From the NCBI GenBank assembly GCA_029256725.1, contig JAQSXJ010000050.1, positions 1 through 64,000 of the forward strand: 64,000 nucleotides of DNA, in the 5' to 3' direction. Positions 45,938 through 54,766 of the stretch are shown piece after piece. The DNA is from Anaerocolumna sp. (GTDB taxonomy: Bacteria; Bacillota; Clostridia; Lachnospirales; Lachnospiraceae). The position numbers and the translations under genes were made by a program. Under the pieces are notes generated by a model. It saw only the letters and a list, made by a program, of their open reading frames with translations. It had not been told where the DNA came from and ran no database searches. Position 1 is the stretch's first letter. Each line of letters opens with the position of its first letter.

Positions 45938-45968
45938 ATTATAAGGTATAGAGTTAACTCGATGTCAA
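45938..45968 (-). promoter_or_regulatory. MerR-type promoter of the aldo/keto reductase gene
   Basis: Read on the minus strand, a perfect TTGACA and a perfect TATAAT are separated by 19 bases, the long spacing used by MerR-family activators. The spacer holds the perfect palindrome GAGTTAACTC (45951-45960), close to AdhR/NmlR-type operators. No MerR-family gene is present in the window. Confidence 0.72.
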
Positions 45969-45994
45969 GTTTTTTTGCCATCTGCTGGTAAATC

Positions 45995-46036
45995 GACTCA
46001 GAGGCTTAGACTCAGAGGCTTAGACTCAGAGGCTGT
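45995..46036. repeat. Three tandem copies of a 14-base unit
   Basis: GACTCAGAGGCTTA occurs three times in direct succession, the last copy ending GT. It lies just upstream of the reductase promoter. Confidence 0.85.
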
Positions 46037-46118
46037 TAAATGCTAAGGTAAATTCTACTTTGCAGGACTAAATTCATTTTGAAAGAGTAAGTTCTGCTTA
46101 CATATCATTTGCGGAATC

Positions 46119-46172
46119 TAAAAAACTGCCCTGCATAACCATTTTATCATGGTTAGTGTAGGGCAGCTTTTG
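46119..46172 (-). terminator. Intrinsic terminator of the large subtilase gene
   Basis: ACTGCCCTGCATAACCA pairs with TGGTTAGTGTAGGGCAG across a short loop; read on the minus strand the stem is followed by six T residues. It lies about 240 bases after the subtilase stop codon. Confidence 0.85.
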
Positions 46173-46210
46173 ATTCTAATTTGAATTTATGATTAGGTAA
46201 TGTTAAATTA

Positions 46211-46357
46211 CAAGTATTTAACTAGATGTATTTAAAACACAAGCAAATAATTTAAATTTAAGTATTCAAAATTGCAAGTATTTCGTAAATCAAGTATTTA
46301 GAATTACAAGTAAATAAATTTGCAGGAATTCTATAATTTGCAAGTATCTTAAATTAT
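46211..46357. repeat. Degenerate tandem array of a 16-base unit
   Basis: Seven to eight units of 15-18 bases resembling CAAGTATTTAGAATTA lie between the subtilase stop codon and its terminator, so they are probably transcribed as 3' untranslated RNA. Confidence 0.75.
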
Positions 46358-46411
46358 AAACATAATTAAATAAATGAATTTGTAGTAATATTAGCTATTA
46401 AATAAAAAGGG

Positions 46412-49400
46412 CTATTTAATTACTAGCTTATATTTCTTTGTGTAATTGCCGGAAGTGGCAATTACATAAACTGTACCTGCCTTCTTAGCGGTTAATTTGC
46501 CGGTAGTTGAGTTAATGGTAGCTAGTTTGGTGTTGGAGACAGAATAGGTTACTTTCTCCTTTGTTCCATAAGCGGTTGCTTTAAAGGTATAACTCTTGCC
46601 AACCTTTAAGGAAGCTACCTTTTTGGTAAAGTTTAAATAAGGTTTCTTAACGGTCACCTTGAGATTGTAGGTAGTGGAGTAAGAGTTAACAGTTACTTTA
46701 ACCTTAATTACAGCAGAACCGGCAGCTTTTGCTGTTACGACACCTTTGGATGATACAGTTGCTGTTTTGGAATTAGAGGTTGTATAAGAGATTTTAACCT
46801 TATCTTTACTGGTTACTTCCTTCGGTAAAGTTACACTTACCTTAGCTGTTTCTTTTAAATACAAATTCTTACTGCTTATGGCTACAGTAGCTTCTTTGGA
46901 ATAATCAGGAGCTTTGGTAGGTGTAGGTGTAGCAGTAGGCGTTGCTGTAGGAGTTGCAGTAGGTGTAGGCGTTGCTGTAGGGTCAGGAGTTGAAGGGGGT
47001 TGGGTAGGTGAGTAAGTAGTGGTAGGTGTAACAGTTGCAGTAGGTTCAGGACTCACAGTTACGGTAGGTGTAGCAGTTACTGTGGGTTCGGGAGATACAG
47101 TTACGGTAGGTATCGGTGTAACAGTAACTGTAGGTTCCGGAGAAGTAAAGTTGTCAAGGTCAAAGCTTTCACTGTTCATAGCATAATCGTATACAGTAAC
47201 GGCTAATTCTGAGAGCGGGATATCTGTAATAGCAAGGTCGCTCTTATCAAGCAGGAAGGAGGTCTGCTTGCCTGCTTCACTTTCATTAGCCAACAGAACA
47301 GTTATGGGACTTCCCGGGTTAGATTTTTCATAAAGGGCTACGGAAGCTACATACTGATTATCCTTTACAGCAAGTTGAAGTGTATCCTCTTCTGATACGA
47401 CATTCACAAGGGCAGGCTTCTCAGTGTCTATGGTGATTGGGAATACCAGACTGCCTTTGGCATTATTCTGACCATGAGCATCGTAATCCAGCTCTCCGGT
47501 AACGGTCAGGGTAACAACAGAATTATTTGGAAGGGGATTACCGTTTTTGTCAGTTCCGGTATAATATACATCCAAATAAGTCGGAACAACTGCTCTCTGG
47601 CTGGATACATAATGAGTCTTTCTCTCATAATTGGAAGTATAGGAAGATAACTTGTTACCGTCCTGGTCAGTAATTTCATAGCGCAGGACTTTGGCATTTC
47701 GCAGAAGGCTTAGCTGGGCGATATCAAGGCCGTCAAAGTAACCATCTGCATTGGGGGATATTGCAATCTTTTCCGTTGCTGCAAAGGGATCATAGTATTC
47801 ATACAGATCACTGTACAGGTGAGGATTATAAGCTTCAATCAGTGTATATGCGGTGTTGTCAAAAGGATTAACACCAAGATAGCTGTAACCTTCCGGTGTT
47901 TGTGTATACAGAGCATTAATTATCTGTTGGTATCCTTCAAGATCACTTGCGGAACCGGAATCAAAGAGAGGTGCCTGGCTCCAGTCTCCATAGAAGCCCA
48001 AGAAAGGAACTGACAGGTCAATTCCATCAGATGCGAGAGTTATGTAACCTTCAATAAATTCTCCGTTATCATAGTAGCTATTCAGTACCTCCTTAATGGT
48101 ATCATCAAGCTGGATGGTAACATCTACTTGAACATCTGCTCCCGGATCTAAGGTAATAGCGCTGCCGGATACTAGAGTATTTCCGTTAACGGACAGTGTG
48201 ACTTGTGCGTAATCACTGATATCTAACGGACTTTCACCTATAAAATTACCGTAATCTGAAAGCAGAAGAGTTTCAGATAACACAGTTGACTGTGGTGTAT
48301 AGGTAATGGCTGAGCCTGTAATACTGCGTACGCGGAAGGACTTTGTAAAGGTGCCGGCTTTTGCAGAATCATCACCAAGATTCAGTTTCGGTCTGCCTTC
48401 TGCACCGTCAGCTTTGTCGGTATAAAGATAAGCTCCTGAATTAACAGCATTATAAACATTAACAATACCACTGCCTTGTTTACGAGGTGAAAAAGGTACA
48501 TCTTCTGTTGTAACAGACGGGCTGGCAGTACTCATAAGCAGGTTGGTTGCCAGCTCTGCTTTTTCTTGGGAGCTTAAACTGTTACCGTAGACCTCATTCA
48601 GATACTGTTTTACCAGAGCATAGGTACCTGCAATGTGAGGGGAGGCCATGGAGGTTCCACTCATGGAACCATATTTGCCGCCAGGGAGAGTAGAATAGAT
48701 ATTTTCACCTGGGGCTGCAATTTCCGGTTTCAGTTTCAAATCGGGGGTTATTCCCCAGGAGGAGAAGTCAGAGGGCTGATTAGCAAGGCTGTCAGGGAAC
48801 TGACCGGTCTCACCAGATACCTGTAATACGGCTTCTGCTAAGCTGCGCAGATAGAAACCGTCTTCCTGAGTTACAGAAACTGCTGGAATATCATAATCAG
48901 TAATTTGCATACTGATGGTTCCAGTTGTATTATTTGAAACAATTAAACCGATGGCACCGTGATTTCTTGCATAGATTGCTTTTTCATTAAAGGAGATGGA
49001 CCCCCTGTTAACAAGAGCAATCTTACCGGTAACATCAATAGTTGCATAATCTGAATTATTTCCAACATTGGGAACAACAACATATTGAATCGCTCCGCCT
49101 GAAACAGTTGACAGGGCAGAGAAAAGAGGCTGATTTCCGGCTGCTGTTTCCGTGTAGGTAATCCGTTTATCTGCTGCTTCAAAGTAATAAGCATGATAGT
49201 TGGTATTTACAACGCTTGCTACAGACAAAGGAGTTTGGTAAACAGACGGTGAGCCTACTACAGAAGTGTCGGGATTAGCGGATAAAGCAAGTCCGTTTGG
49301 TGTTAAGTCCTTGAAGCCATTGGTGTAGGAACTGCTGTAACTGTTGCCTGCTGATACAGCCATGGTTATTCCGGCACTTTCTACCCTTGCATATACATCA

Positions 49401-50530
49401 GATATGGAAGCTTCTCCTTCATCGGTAAAACCACTGGGAGAACCAAGGCTCATATTTATGACATCGGCACCAAGGACAACCGCATCTTCAATAGCCGCCA
49501 GAATGTCTTCCGTATAAGCACCGGTATCTCCTAATACGTCGCTGAAGACCTTCATGATCATAAGCTGTGCTTCGGGAGCAACGCCTGTAATATCGTCAGA
49601 GTCACCATCGGGAGCAGCTACAGTACCGGCTACGTGGGTACCATGATCATTGCCGTTTTGAACGACGGATTCGGTGCTTGGAGTTACATTGGTATCTCTG
49701 TCAGCATAGTCGTAGGCATATGGGATCTTTGTATTGACAAAGGTCTTAGAGGCATCCGATATACCTGACTGTAGGACTGCTGTACTGCCTGAGATTTTTT
49801 CCTGAAGAGCGGAGGAATTGCTGTATTTAGGATTTACAGGCATTACTGCAAAGCCTGGATGACCGGTGTCAAGACCTGTATCCACTATTGCCACGGCAGT
49901 TCTATCACCTCTATAATTCAAATCCCAAAGAGCTGTTGCACCTATCGTTTCTGTACTTGAATCCATAACAGGATCAATCTTGTCATAAACAGGAGCTTCA
50001 TAAGCTGTCTTAACTCCCTTTAAGGATTTAATAGTTTCGATGGCTCCATAATTGGTCCTGATGGCGAAACCATTCATAACAGTTGTATAGCGGTATAATA
50101 CTTGTGGTGTTGAGGCTGCGAAATTCTTAGCCGAGATTTGATGAATGACAGTATCCTGCTGTTTTAAAAGATCAGAGGTTATTCTGTCTGCTTCAGCAGA
50201 TTGATTGAATTCTTCGAAACTGTTTGAAACACCTGAACGCATAAGACGACTACTGCTCAGATACTGATCCAGAAGGGGAGAGTTACTAAGCTCTACAATA
50301 ACGGTTACAATTTTGTTCTTAGCTGAAGCATTAAGGCTTCCTTCATACCCCTTGAGTTCACCTGCATTTACTGGCTTGGAACTGCCGCCGGTCTTAGTTC
50401 CGTTGTACGAAATCCCGGAAGCTGCATGTAATTCTGCTGCTGCCTGGGGGTATTGTAGAAACGGATTAGCCAGTACGGAAGTTACTGTCAATACGATGAC
50501 GGAGAGTGCTGCTGTGACTTTTTTTCTCAT
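46412..50530 (-). CDS. Secreted S8 serine peptidase with PA domain and C-terminal Big2-like repeats
   Basis: Cell-surface subtilase of 1,372 residues. A signal peptide (about 1-30) and an inhibitor-like pro-domain (70-185) precede the catalytic domain with Asp217 (IVDTGLD), His296 (DHGTHVAG) and Ser627 (SGTSMASPH). A protease-associated domain is inserted at about 445-570. A Fn3-like domain follows (680-840), then further beta-domains, a Thr/Pro/Val linker (about 1120-1200, repeats of TVTVSPEPT) and two Big2-like Ig domains to the end. This is the lactocepin/C5a-peptidase order. There is no LPXTG motif; the Big2 domains may bind the wall. It is on its own transcript, with GAGGG before the ATG. 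Confidence 0.92.
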   Translation of the reverse strand: MRKKVTAALSVIVLTVTSVLANPFLQYPQAAAELHAASGISYNGTKTGGSSKPVNAGELKGYEGSLNASAKNKIVTVIVELSNSPLLDQYLSSSRLMRSGVSNSFEEFNQSAEADRITSDLLKQQDTVIHQISAKNFAASTPQVLYRYTTVMNGFAIRTNYGAIETIKSLKGVKTAYEAPVYDKIDPVMDSSTETIGATALWDLNYRGDRTAVAIVDTGLDTGHPGFAVMPVNPKYSNSSALQEKISGSTAVLQSGISDASKTFVNTKIPYAYDYADRDTNVTPSTESVVQNGNDHGTHVAGTVAAPDGDSDDITGVAPEAQLMIMKVFSDVLGDTGAYTEDILAAIEDAVVLGADVINMSLGSPSGFTDEGEASISDVYARVESAGITMAVSAGNSYSSSYTNGFKDLTPNGLALSANPDTSVVGSPSVYQTPLSVASVVNTNYHAYYFEAADKRITYTETAAGNQPLFSALSTVSGGAIQYVVVPNVGNNSDYATIDVTGKIALVNRGSISFNEKAIYARNHGAIGLIVSNNTTGTISMQITDYDIPAVSVTQEDGFYLRSLAEAVLQVSGETGQFPDSLANQPSDFSSWGITPDLKLKPEIAAPGENIYSTLPGGKYGSMSGTSMASPHIAGTYALVKQYLNEVYGNSLSSQEKAELATNLLMSTASPSVTTEDVPFSPRKQGSGIVNVYNAVNSGAYLYTDKADGAEGRPKLNLGDDSAKAGTFTKSFRVRSITGSAITYTPQSTVLSETLLLSDYGNFIGESPLDISDYAQVTLSVNGNTLVSGSAITLDPGADVQVDVTIQLDDTIKEVLNSYYDNGEFIEGYITLASDGIDLSVPFLGFYGDWSQAPLFDSGSASDLEGYQQIINALYTQTPEGYSYLGVNPFDNTAYTLIEAYNPHLYSDLYEYYDPFAATEKIAISPNADGYFDGLDIAQLSLLRNAKVLRYEITDQDGNKLSSYTSNYERKTHYVSSQRAVVPTYLDVYYTGTDKNGNPLPNNSVVTLTVTGELDYDAHGQNNAKGSLVFPITIDTEKPALVNVVSEEDTLQLAVKDNQYVASVALYEKSNPGSPITVLLANESEAGKQTSFLLDKSDLAITDIPLSELAVTVYDYAMNSESFDLDNFTSPEPTVTVTPIPTVTVSPEPTVTATPTVTVSPEPTATVTPTTTYSPTQPPSTPDPTATPTPTATPTATPTATPTPTKAPDYSKEATVAISSKNLYLKETAKVSVTLPKEVTSKDKVKISYTTSNSKTATVSSKGVVTAKAAGSAVIKVKVTVNSYSTTYNLKVTVKKPYLNFTKKVASLKVGKSYTFKATAYGTKEKVTYSVSNTKLATINSTTGKLTAKKAGTVYVIATSGNYTKKYKLVIK

Positions 50531-50968
50531 TTACATCCCTCTTTCTATATAATGTTAGGATTTAATGATGTTGACCACAGCTAAATTTATCATGTGCAGA
50601 GGGAGTATGTAAGTCAAATTATGAAAGATACTTTCAAGCAGAATACCAAGCTTACTGAAATATTGCCTGAAAGCTGCTTAATTTAACTTATATAGATTTA
50701 AAATCGTATGGAACTGTTAAGCTTATGTGCATCATTTATCCGGTTAATTTAGGAATACGCCATTGTAGTTCCTAGATTATAAATCCCACCCATTATAACA
50801 TGTACCAAATTAATTTACAATAAATGGAAAAATAAAAAAATTGACAGAAAGATGTGAAAAATGCGGGATTAAGATTTATTTTAACGGGATTAGACAAGAT
50901 TCTTAGACATCGCTGCATTGAAAGCAATTAGAACTTGTGCTATGATATATCACTGAGGACAATACAAA
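50531..50968. other. AT-rich gap between the subtilase and ECF genes
   Basis: No gene is seen. An isolated TTGACA (50843) occurs on the + strand with no gene downstream of it. Promoter elements for the subtilase must lie here on the minus strand, but I cannot single one out. Confidence 0.5.
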
Positions 50969-51514
50969 TTAAGATCTTTTATAGATTACTTTTCTGACTA
51001 CAGGGACCTTATCCAGTACCGGCAGTAAGAGGGAAGCACCTAAAATTGCAAATACAGTCTGAACCAGATTAAAGGGAATATCAATCAGTGCTGCTTTTAC
51101 CCCCATTCCAAGGATAAAGGCTGAAAACAGGTAATATCCGGTTACAACGATTGCACCGGCACCCAGACCGCCGGCAATAACACCAAGAATACGGTTATTC
51201 TGTTTAACGGTATGTCTGCAAATAGCATGGTATATAAATCCGCCGAGAAGTGCTGCAAAGGCTTTAATAATAAAAGTGGCAGGAGCAAAGCCGGCATAGC
51301 CGGAAAATATGTCTGCAAATAAGGAGCCAATCCCGGCAGCAAGGCTTCCATAAACCGGTCCTAATAAGATACCGGACAACAGCACCATACCATCACCGAA
51401 GTGGATGTATCCAAGTGCAGGTGTCGGAACTTTGATTATCATAGTTGCAATACAGGTTAAGGCAGCCATTAGTGCTGATAAAATAAGTATCTGGCTATTA
51501 GTCTTTGAATTCAT
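50969..51514 (-). CDS. ECF transporter S component
   Basis: Membrane protein of 181 residues with five or six hydrophobic segments. The sequence matches substrate-binding S components of energy-coupling factor transporters (IHFGDGMVLLSGILLGPVYG and AAGIGSLFADIFSGY are typical). These bind vitamins or metals and share a common EcfAAT module encoded elsewhere. It is divergent from larB and near larC, so nicotinate or another precursor of the nickel-pincer cofactor is a candidate ligand. This is inference; riboflavin-, pantothenate- or queuosine-type ligands remain possible. GGGAGGT precedes the ATG. Confidence 0.82.
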   Translation of the reverse strand: MNSKTNSQILILSALMAALTCIATMIIKVPTPALGYIHFGDGMVLLSGILLGPVYGSLAAGIGSLFADIFSGYAGFAPATFIIKAFAALLGGFIYHAICRHTVKQNNRILGVIAGGLGAGAIVVTGYYLFSAFILGMGVKAALIDIPFNLVQTVFAILGASLLLPVLDKVPVVRKVIYKRS

Positions 51515-51647
51515 GTGTTGGTACCTCCCTTGTAGGACTTCTTTTTCGTTATTAATACAATAATTGCTTTTTAGTTACTTTATTCTATAATTGGCATGAT
51601 TGAAAGTTCCAGTAACTGTAGCTTATAGTGCAGGCTCGGAGAAAGGT

Positions 51648-52403
51648 ATGGTTATAAATATGGATGTTTACAAATTTCTGGAGCAGGTTAAAAAGGGTGA
51701 AATAGAACTAAATGAAGCAGCAGATCTATTAAAAAAAATGCCTTATGAAGACTTGGACTTTGCCAAATTAGATCATCATAGACATTTTAGAAGCGGTTTT
51801 GGCGAAGTGGTTTTCTGTCAGGGAAAGAGCAATGAACATCTGACAGAGATATATCGCAGGTTCTATCTTCATGATACGGACGTGCTTGGAACAAGGGCAA
51901 GCAAAGAACAGTACGAAGAAGTGAAGAAGGTGTTGGAGAATGTAACTTATGACCCTTTATCCAGAATATTGTCGGTTGAGAAAGAGAAGAAAGAGCGGAC
52001 AGGCCTGGTAGCAGTATGTACCGGTGGTACGGCAGATATTCCGGTAGCAGAGGAAGCAGCCAGGACAGCAGAATTCTTTGGAAGTAATGTAGTAAGGATC
52101 TATGATGTAGGTGTTGCCGGAATTCATAGATTATTTGCTAAACTGGATGAAATTCAGAAAGCAAATTGTATTGTAGCGGTTGCAGGAATGGAGGGAGCTT
52201 TAGGCGGAGTATTAGCTGGACTTGTAGATAAGCCGGTTATCGCAGTGCCCACCTCCGTAGGTTATGGTACAAGCTTTGGAGGTGTCTCTGCATTGCTTAC
52301 CATGCTCAATTCCTGTGCAGAAGGGTTGGCAGTGGTTAATATTGATAACGGCTTTGGTGCGGGTTATATGGCAACCCAGATAAACAGACTTTGTAAAGAA
52401 TAA
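51648..52403 (+). CDS. larB: LarB, nickel pincer cofactor biosynthesis carboxylase/hydrolase
   Basis: Protein of 251 residues. An N-terminal helical region (LLKKMPYEDLDFAKLDHHR) precedes an AIR-carboxylase/PurE-like domain with VAVCTGGTADIPVAEEAA and PVIAVPTSVGYG. LarB carboxylates and cleaves nicotinic acid adenine dinucleotide as the first step to the nickel-pincer nucleotide of lactate racemase. The ATG at 51648 has GGAG six bases upstream; longer in-frame starts lack a site. It converges on larC. LarE and LarA are not in the window. Confidence 0.93.
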   Translation: MVINMDVYKFLEQVKKGEIELNEAADLLKKMPYEDLDFAKLDHHRHFRSGFGEVVFCQGKSNEHLTEIYRRFYLHDTDVLGTRASKEQYEEVKKVLENVTYDPLSRILSVEKEKKERTGLVAVCTGGTADIPVAEEAARTAEFFGSNVVRIYDVGVAGIHRLFAKLDEIQKANCIVAVAGMEGALGGVLAGLVDKPVIAVPTSVGYGTSFGGVSALLTMLNSCAEGLAVVNIDNGFGAGYMATQINRLCKE

Positions 52404-52494
52404 TGAATAAAGCATAAATTATGATTTGTCAGGTCCTCTATAACGGAAGTAAGACTGAGGAGCGGTAAAGACACCATTTATTAGCATGGATGAT

Positions 52495-52531
52495 CAGAAC
52501 GGGTGCATCAGCATGAGCGCATCAGCATGAA
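52495..52531. repeat. Two copies of a 13-base unit
   Basis: GCATCAGCATGAG and GCATCAGCATGAA stand head to tail near 52504-52530, in the 210-base gap between the larB and larC stop codons. Confidence 0.6.
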
Positions 52532-52613
52532 TGCTGGGGGATAGTAATTATAACAACACATACACGCTGTTTATGCGGCAGAATCGCACACTCACTATGA
52601 GGTTATGCTTCCA

Positions 52614-54098
52614 TTAGGTCATTGTCTTAAGAGCCAGGGTCTGAACCAGACTGTATAAAGTGGTATAATCCAAACCAGAGCTTAAGGATAGACTTCGGAT
52701 GCTGTCCCCTTCCGGATAACAGAAAGTCTTATCTGAATAGCAGCAGATCTTTACAGTGGCTTCACCATATGGTGTCTGAATCGTCGTGAAGCTTCTGTTT
52801 AAGGTTGTTCGTTTCATTTCCTGTCTGCGGATGCCAATGGTAGTGGTATGTGTAAAGATCAGCTCTTCTACTGCAGGAATATCCTTTTCTGCACAAATAA
52901 CGCCTAATAAATAGGCAGGACGGTTCTTCTTCATATAGATGGGAGTATAATATACATCTTTGGCACCGCCTTTTAGCAGGATATCCATGGTATGTCCAAG
53001 TACTTCTCCGGAGCAGTCGTCAATGTTTGCTTCCAAAACCCAGACCGTATCAGGAATGGTGTTTGGTAATACAGTTTCTGTTTCCTCAATCAGCATAGCT
53101 CTTAAGAAACTGGTCTGTTCATAAGCTCTTTTGCCAGTACCGAGTCCAATTCTACTGATTGTAAAATTAGAGGGCAGGTCTACCTTGGTTCTGATGGCAG
53201 CAGCTATGGCAGCACCAGTGGGGGTAACCAGCTCTCCTTTTACCTGTGTCAGGTGAAGCTTTAAGCTGTATTTGGCGGAAATATTTACGACTGCCGGAAC
53301 AGGGATAGGAAGGACTCCATGCTGGCAGGTAATCTGACCACGGCCTTCGTAAAGTTCGGATACATATACTTCGCTGATATTCAGATTATCCAGGCAGATA
53401 GCTGCTGCGGTTATATCTACGATGGAGTCGGTAGCACCTACTTCATGAAAGTGAACTTCCTCAAGGGATTTGCCGTGGGCTTTGGATTCTGCTTCTGCGA
53501 TTATGAGAAAGATTCTTTTAGCTATGGCTTTGGCATTGTCAGTGATGGAGGATGCATCAATTATGGTATGGATATCTTGAAGATTCCTGTGTTCGTGATG
53601 CCCGTAGTGCAGATGGGGAGTGTGGCTGTGGGGATGGTCATGGGTATGAAGAGGCTCATGATTATGACTATGTTCAAGGGGTGCTGCTACTTCGGAGGTA
53701 TGAGAGTGATTGTGGTTATGGGTGTGCTCATGATTATGGTCATGTACATGAGTGGTACCATGAAAGTTTAACAATTCGGTGCTGTGAACCTTTATGGGTC
53801 TTGTTAGCTTATATGACTTTGAAGTGACAGCATCGGCAGGTCGGGCGGCTTTCTCGTGACCGAACAGATAATCCATATCATGGTCATGATTGTCGTTCTC
53901 TAAAATAACATTAAAGTCACAGGCATCTATGCTATTCCTTAGCTTTCTGGTAATTTCTATTTTGTAACCGTCAACCTTAAGACTCTTTAAACCGTTCAGC
54001 AAAACATCCTTATCTGCTCCCAAATCCAGCAGTGCGCCGACTGTCATATCGCCGCTGATGCCTGAATAGCATTCCAAATATAAACTTTGCTTTTTCAT
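52614..54098 (-). CDS. larC: LarC, nickel insertion protein
   Basis: Protein of 494 residues that loads nickel into the pincer cofactor. The N-terminal domain begins YLECYSGISGDMTVGALLDLGA; the central part (about 113-175) is a histidine-rich stretch of HNH/HDH units that likely stores metal. HFHEVGATDSIVDI and the C-terminal VLEANIDDCSGEVLG blocks follow. In Lactiplantibacillus plantarum LarC is made from two frames by programmed frameshifting; here it is one open frame. It converges on larB and reads from its own promoter. Confidence 0.93.
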   Translation of the reverse strand: MKKQSLYLECYSGISGDMTVGALLDLGADKDVLLNGLKSLKVDGYKIEITRKLRNSIDACDFNVILENDNHDHDMDYLFGHEKAARPADAVTSKSYKLTRPIKVHSTELLNFHGTTHVHDHNHEHTHNHNHSHTSEVAAPLEHSHNHEPLHTHDHPHSHTPHLHYGHHEHRNLQDIHTIIDASSITDNAKAIAKRIFLIIAEAESKAHGKSLEEVHFHEVGATDSIVDITAAAICLDNLNISEVYVSELYEGRGQITCQHGVLPIPVPAVVNISAKYSLKLHLTQVKGELVTPTGAAIAAAIRTKVDLPSNFTISRIGLGTGKRAYEQTSFLRAMLIEETETVLPNTIPDTVWVLEANIDDCSGEVLGHTMDILLKGGAKDVYYTPIYMKKNRPAYLLGVICAEKDIPAVEELIFTHTTTIGIRRQEMKRTTLNRSFTTIQTPYGEATVKICCYSDKTFCYPEGDSIRSLSLSSGLDYTTLYSLVQTLALKTMT

Positions 54099-54475
54099 TT
54101 GTAGACCTTCTTTCTGATTTGGTGAATTTATTGTAAGATGCTTGTTAATTGATAATTCAGGATTTAAATTTACAACGGGATAATTATAGCATTAAGTTGT
54201 GGTGGGTGCAATAAAATCGATAGGTTCTTGTATATCAAATTGTATGTTCTTTGTCATTGTGTAACTCCTCTCTATTCAGATAAAGGTATGGGATTGAAAC
54301 AGAACAGTTTATTTGATTTATTATATGGTGCGGATGTTATAATTTTTCCTATCATAATCAACAAATTATCTCTTAGTGTAGGGACCTTTAGATACCTTCT
54401 TTCCTTTTCCAGGTGTAAATAGCAGTTATATATTCAATTCTTTTACCTGGAAAAGGATAAGGAAGTTCCGATAAC
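54099..54475. other. Gap with one hairpin, no gene recognised
   Basis: The larC promoter should lie at the left edge. CCTTTTCCAGGT (54403-54414) pairs perfectly with ACCTGGAAAAGG (54445-54456), probably the terminator of the small Cys-rich gene on the minus strand. I see no convincing coding sequence in the remainder. Confidence 0.55.
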
Positions 54476-54649
54476 TTACATACGAGCCTTTTCGTTGTAT
54501 TGTTTCTTTTTATTAATGTGTCTGACCTTAGCACGAGGATAATATTTGTCACAATGCTGACAGTAACCTGTGTGACATGCTTCTCTGTTTTTGGTACATT
54601 TACCAAATGAGATATAGTATTTACAAGGGGTTTCTCTAAATACAGCCAT
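54476..54649 (-). CDS. Small Cys-rich protein (57 residues)
   Basis: Short gene on the minus strand with TAGGT about eight bases before the ATG. The product is basic and contains six cysteines and three histidines in a zinc-finger-like order: CKYYISFGKC, then CHTGYCQHC (residues 9-33), followed by a Lys/Arg-rich tail. The cysteine spacing suggests metal binding and the tail nucleic-acid binding. I do not recognise a named family. It lies 117 bases after rtcB in the same direction and could be read from the rtcB transcript. A longer overlapping frame (54388-54606) lacks these features. Confidence 0.7.
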   Translation of the reverse strand: MAVFRETPCKYYISFGKCTKNREACHTGYCQHCDKYYPRAKVRHINKKKQYNEKARM

Positions 54650-54766
54650 TTTCTATTACCTACTTTCTATATAAGCTGAATATTAGGTTTTTCTCTTCAG
54701 GGTATAAAAATTCTTGTATTTATAATGTTATTTATATCTGAAGAGGTAAAACGTAATGCAGCATAT

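Noticed and set aside
46412-50530. LPXTG sortase anchor on the large subtilase
   Set aside because: The C-terminus ends in a Big2-like domain (KYKLVIK) without LPXTG, membrane segment or basic tail.
53319-53771. Met/Val/Gly-rich frames opposite larC
   Set aside because: They mirror the His-rich codons of larC on the other strand.
54388-54606. 72-codon minus-strand frame next to rtcB
   Set aside because: It overlaps the 57-residue Cys-rich gene in another frame, has no ribosome site at its start and has no family-like content.
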